From: Chloroflexota bacterium
GTDB lineage: Bacteria; Chloroflexota; Limnocylindria; Limnocylindrales; CSP1-4
DNA: 6,594 nt
Assembly (NCBI GenBank): GCA_021786265.1
Contig: JAJYNP010000010.1
Location: 1-6,594, forward strand
Direction of reading: 5' to 3'
Position numbers and translations under genes: made by a program
Part shown: one piece after another, positions 5,891-6,594 of the stretch
Layout: the number at the start of each line of letters is the position of its first letter
Numbering within the stretch: the first letter of the stretch is position 1
Notes under the pieces: model-generated
The model's database searches: none
Told to the model about the DNA's origin: nothing
Seen by the model: only the letters and a program-made list of their open reading frames with translations

Positions 5891-6594
5891 TCGTCGCCCA
5901 CTCTCCGGCGCACGCCGGCGCCAACCTGCCGCGCGACGGATTCTGCTCGTCGACGACGATGTCCAGCTACTGGTCCAGCTCGCCGAACGCCTGAAGCGCG
6001 ACGGGTTCAGCGTGTCGACCGCGCGCTCGGGAAAGGAGGCGCTCCAGCAGCTCGACAAGGGCTGGCCCGAGATCATCGTGCTCGACTTGATGATGCCCGG
6101 CATGGATGGCGAGGAGGTGGCCGCGCAGATCAAGCGACGCGCTGACCTGCCGATCATCGTGCTCTCGGCCATCACGGCAGGCGAAAGCAAGGTCAAGCTG
6201 ATCGAGCGCTACGCCGAGGACTACATCACGAAGCCCTTCGAGTACACCGAGCTGCGCGCGCGGATCAAGCGAGTCCGGCAACGGCTCGGCGCGCAGATCC
6301 CCGGCCGCGAGATTCGACTGGGCCCGGACCTGACGCTCGTGCCCGAACGGAAAGAGTGCTTCGTGGCTGGCAAGCGCGTGAAGCTGAGCCCGACCGAGGT
6401 GCGCGTGCTCACGGCCCTCGCCGCCAACCTGGGCAAGGTGGTGACCACCGACCAGCTCACGCTGCACGGCTGGAGCGAAATCGACGCGGCCGATCCGTCG
6501 TACGTTTGGGTTGCGATCCGCCGACTCCGCCAGAAGATCGAGATCGACCCCGACCACCCCCGCTACCTGCTCACGGAACGCGGCGTGGGTTATC
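5814..6594 (+). CDS. OmpR/PhoB-family response regulator (3' partial)
   Basis: This is a two-component DNA-binding regulator, cytoplasmic, activated by phosphorylation from an unseen sensor kinase. Counting from ATG 5814, 260 codons are visible. The receiver domain spans about residues 41-158: acidic cluster Asp47-Asp49 in ILLVDDD, phospho-acceptor Asp91 in VLDLMMPGMDG, Ser118 in IVLSA, and Lys140 in DYITKPF. All key residues are present. A winged-helix output domain begins near residue 164 (REIRL), continues through KLSPTEVRVL and the recognition-helix region PSYVWVAIRRLRQKI, and reaches RGVGY at the window edge, so only a few C-terminal residues are missing. The start is uncertain: the frame has no ATG, GTG or TTG between the lipoprotein stop (5890) and the receiver, so initiation probably occurs at ATG 5814, 5820 or 5826 within the lipoprotein gene, overlapping it by up to 77 bases and adding a roughly 40-residue Arg-rich leader. 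The overlap implies co-transcription and probable translational coupling with the lipoprotein. Confidence 0.85.
   Translation, partial: MAMQMARPTADQAATLQETEAGRAVNRRPLSGARRRQPAARRILLVDDDVQLLVQLAERLKRDGFSVSTARSGKEALQQLDKGWPEIIVLDLMMPGMDGEEVAAQIKRRADLPIIVLSAITAGESKVKLIERYAEDYITKPFEYTELRARIKRVRQRLGAQIPGREIRLGPDLTLVPERKECFVAGKRVKLSPTEVRVLTALAANLGKVVTTDQLTLHGWSEIDAADPSYVWVAIRRLRQKIEIDPDHPRYLLTERGVGY
5905..5918 (+). repeat. Short palindrome CCGGCG-CA-CGCCGG
   Basis: A perfect 6-bp inverted repeat around a CA centre lies 15 bases after the lipoprotein stop codon. It has no T-tract and falls inside the presumed leader of the response regulator, so it is unlikely to be an efficient terminator. It might weakly attenuate transcription or be a GC-rich coincidence. 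Confidence 0.3.

Overview
The window is GC-rich, densely coding DNA from a bacterium. Nothing in it is a taxonomic marker. The combination of a GT87-type membrane glycosyltransferase, a secreted protein built of SpaA-like (prealbumin-fold) domains with a Thr/Pro stalk, a VLGATG motif near its C-terminus and a terminal membrane anchor, and a lipoprotein with a plain signal peptide looks most like an uncultured Chloroflexota (Limnocylindria-like) or an actinobacterium. That placement is inference from style, not proof.

Layout. (1) 1-1155, plus: 3' part of a polytopic GT-C glycosyltransferase that runs in from the left edge. (2) 1183-1411, minus, convergent with it: a small J-domain (DnaJ-like) protein whose helix I and remainder lie in different frames, so probably a pseudogene or a sequencing error. 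(3) 1412-1632: non-coding, with a perfect 13-bp inverted repeat that probably terminates the next gene. (4) 1633-4137, minus: an 834-residue secreted, membrane-anchored surface protein with an N-terminal all-beta domain, five SpaA-like domains, a Thr/Pro/Ser stalk and a C-terminal anchor. (5) 4138-4615: a divergent, less GC-rich intergenic region that should hold promoters for both flanking genes. (6) 4616-5890, plus: a lipoprotein with a small unrecognised alpha/beta domain followed by a long Gly/Asn-rich tail containing a duplicated 43-residue unit. (7) 5814 (start uncertain) to the right edge, plus: an OmpR/PhoB-type response regulator missing only its last few residues.

How they may fit together. 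Three of the five genes are envelope-directed: the glycosyltransferase, the anchored surface protein and the Gly/Asn lipoprotein. The response regulator appears to be translationally coupled to the lipoprotein, because the only plausible start codons lie inside the lipoprotein gene in another frame. A reasonable but untested reading is a small cell-surface module in which a two-component regulator controls the lipoprotein and perhaps the divergent surface protein. No RNA gene, CRISPR array, insertion sequence or attachment site was seen.
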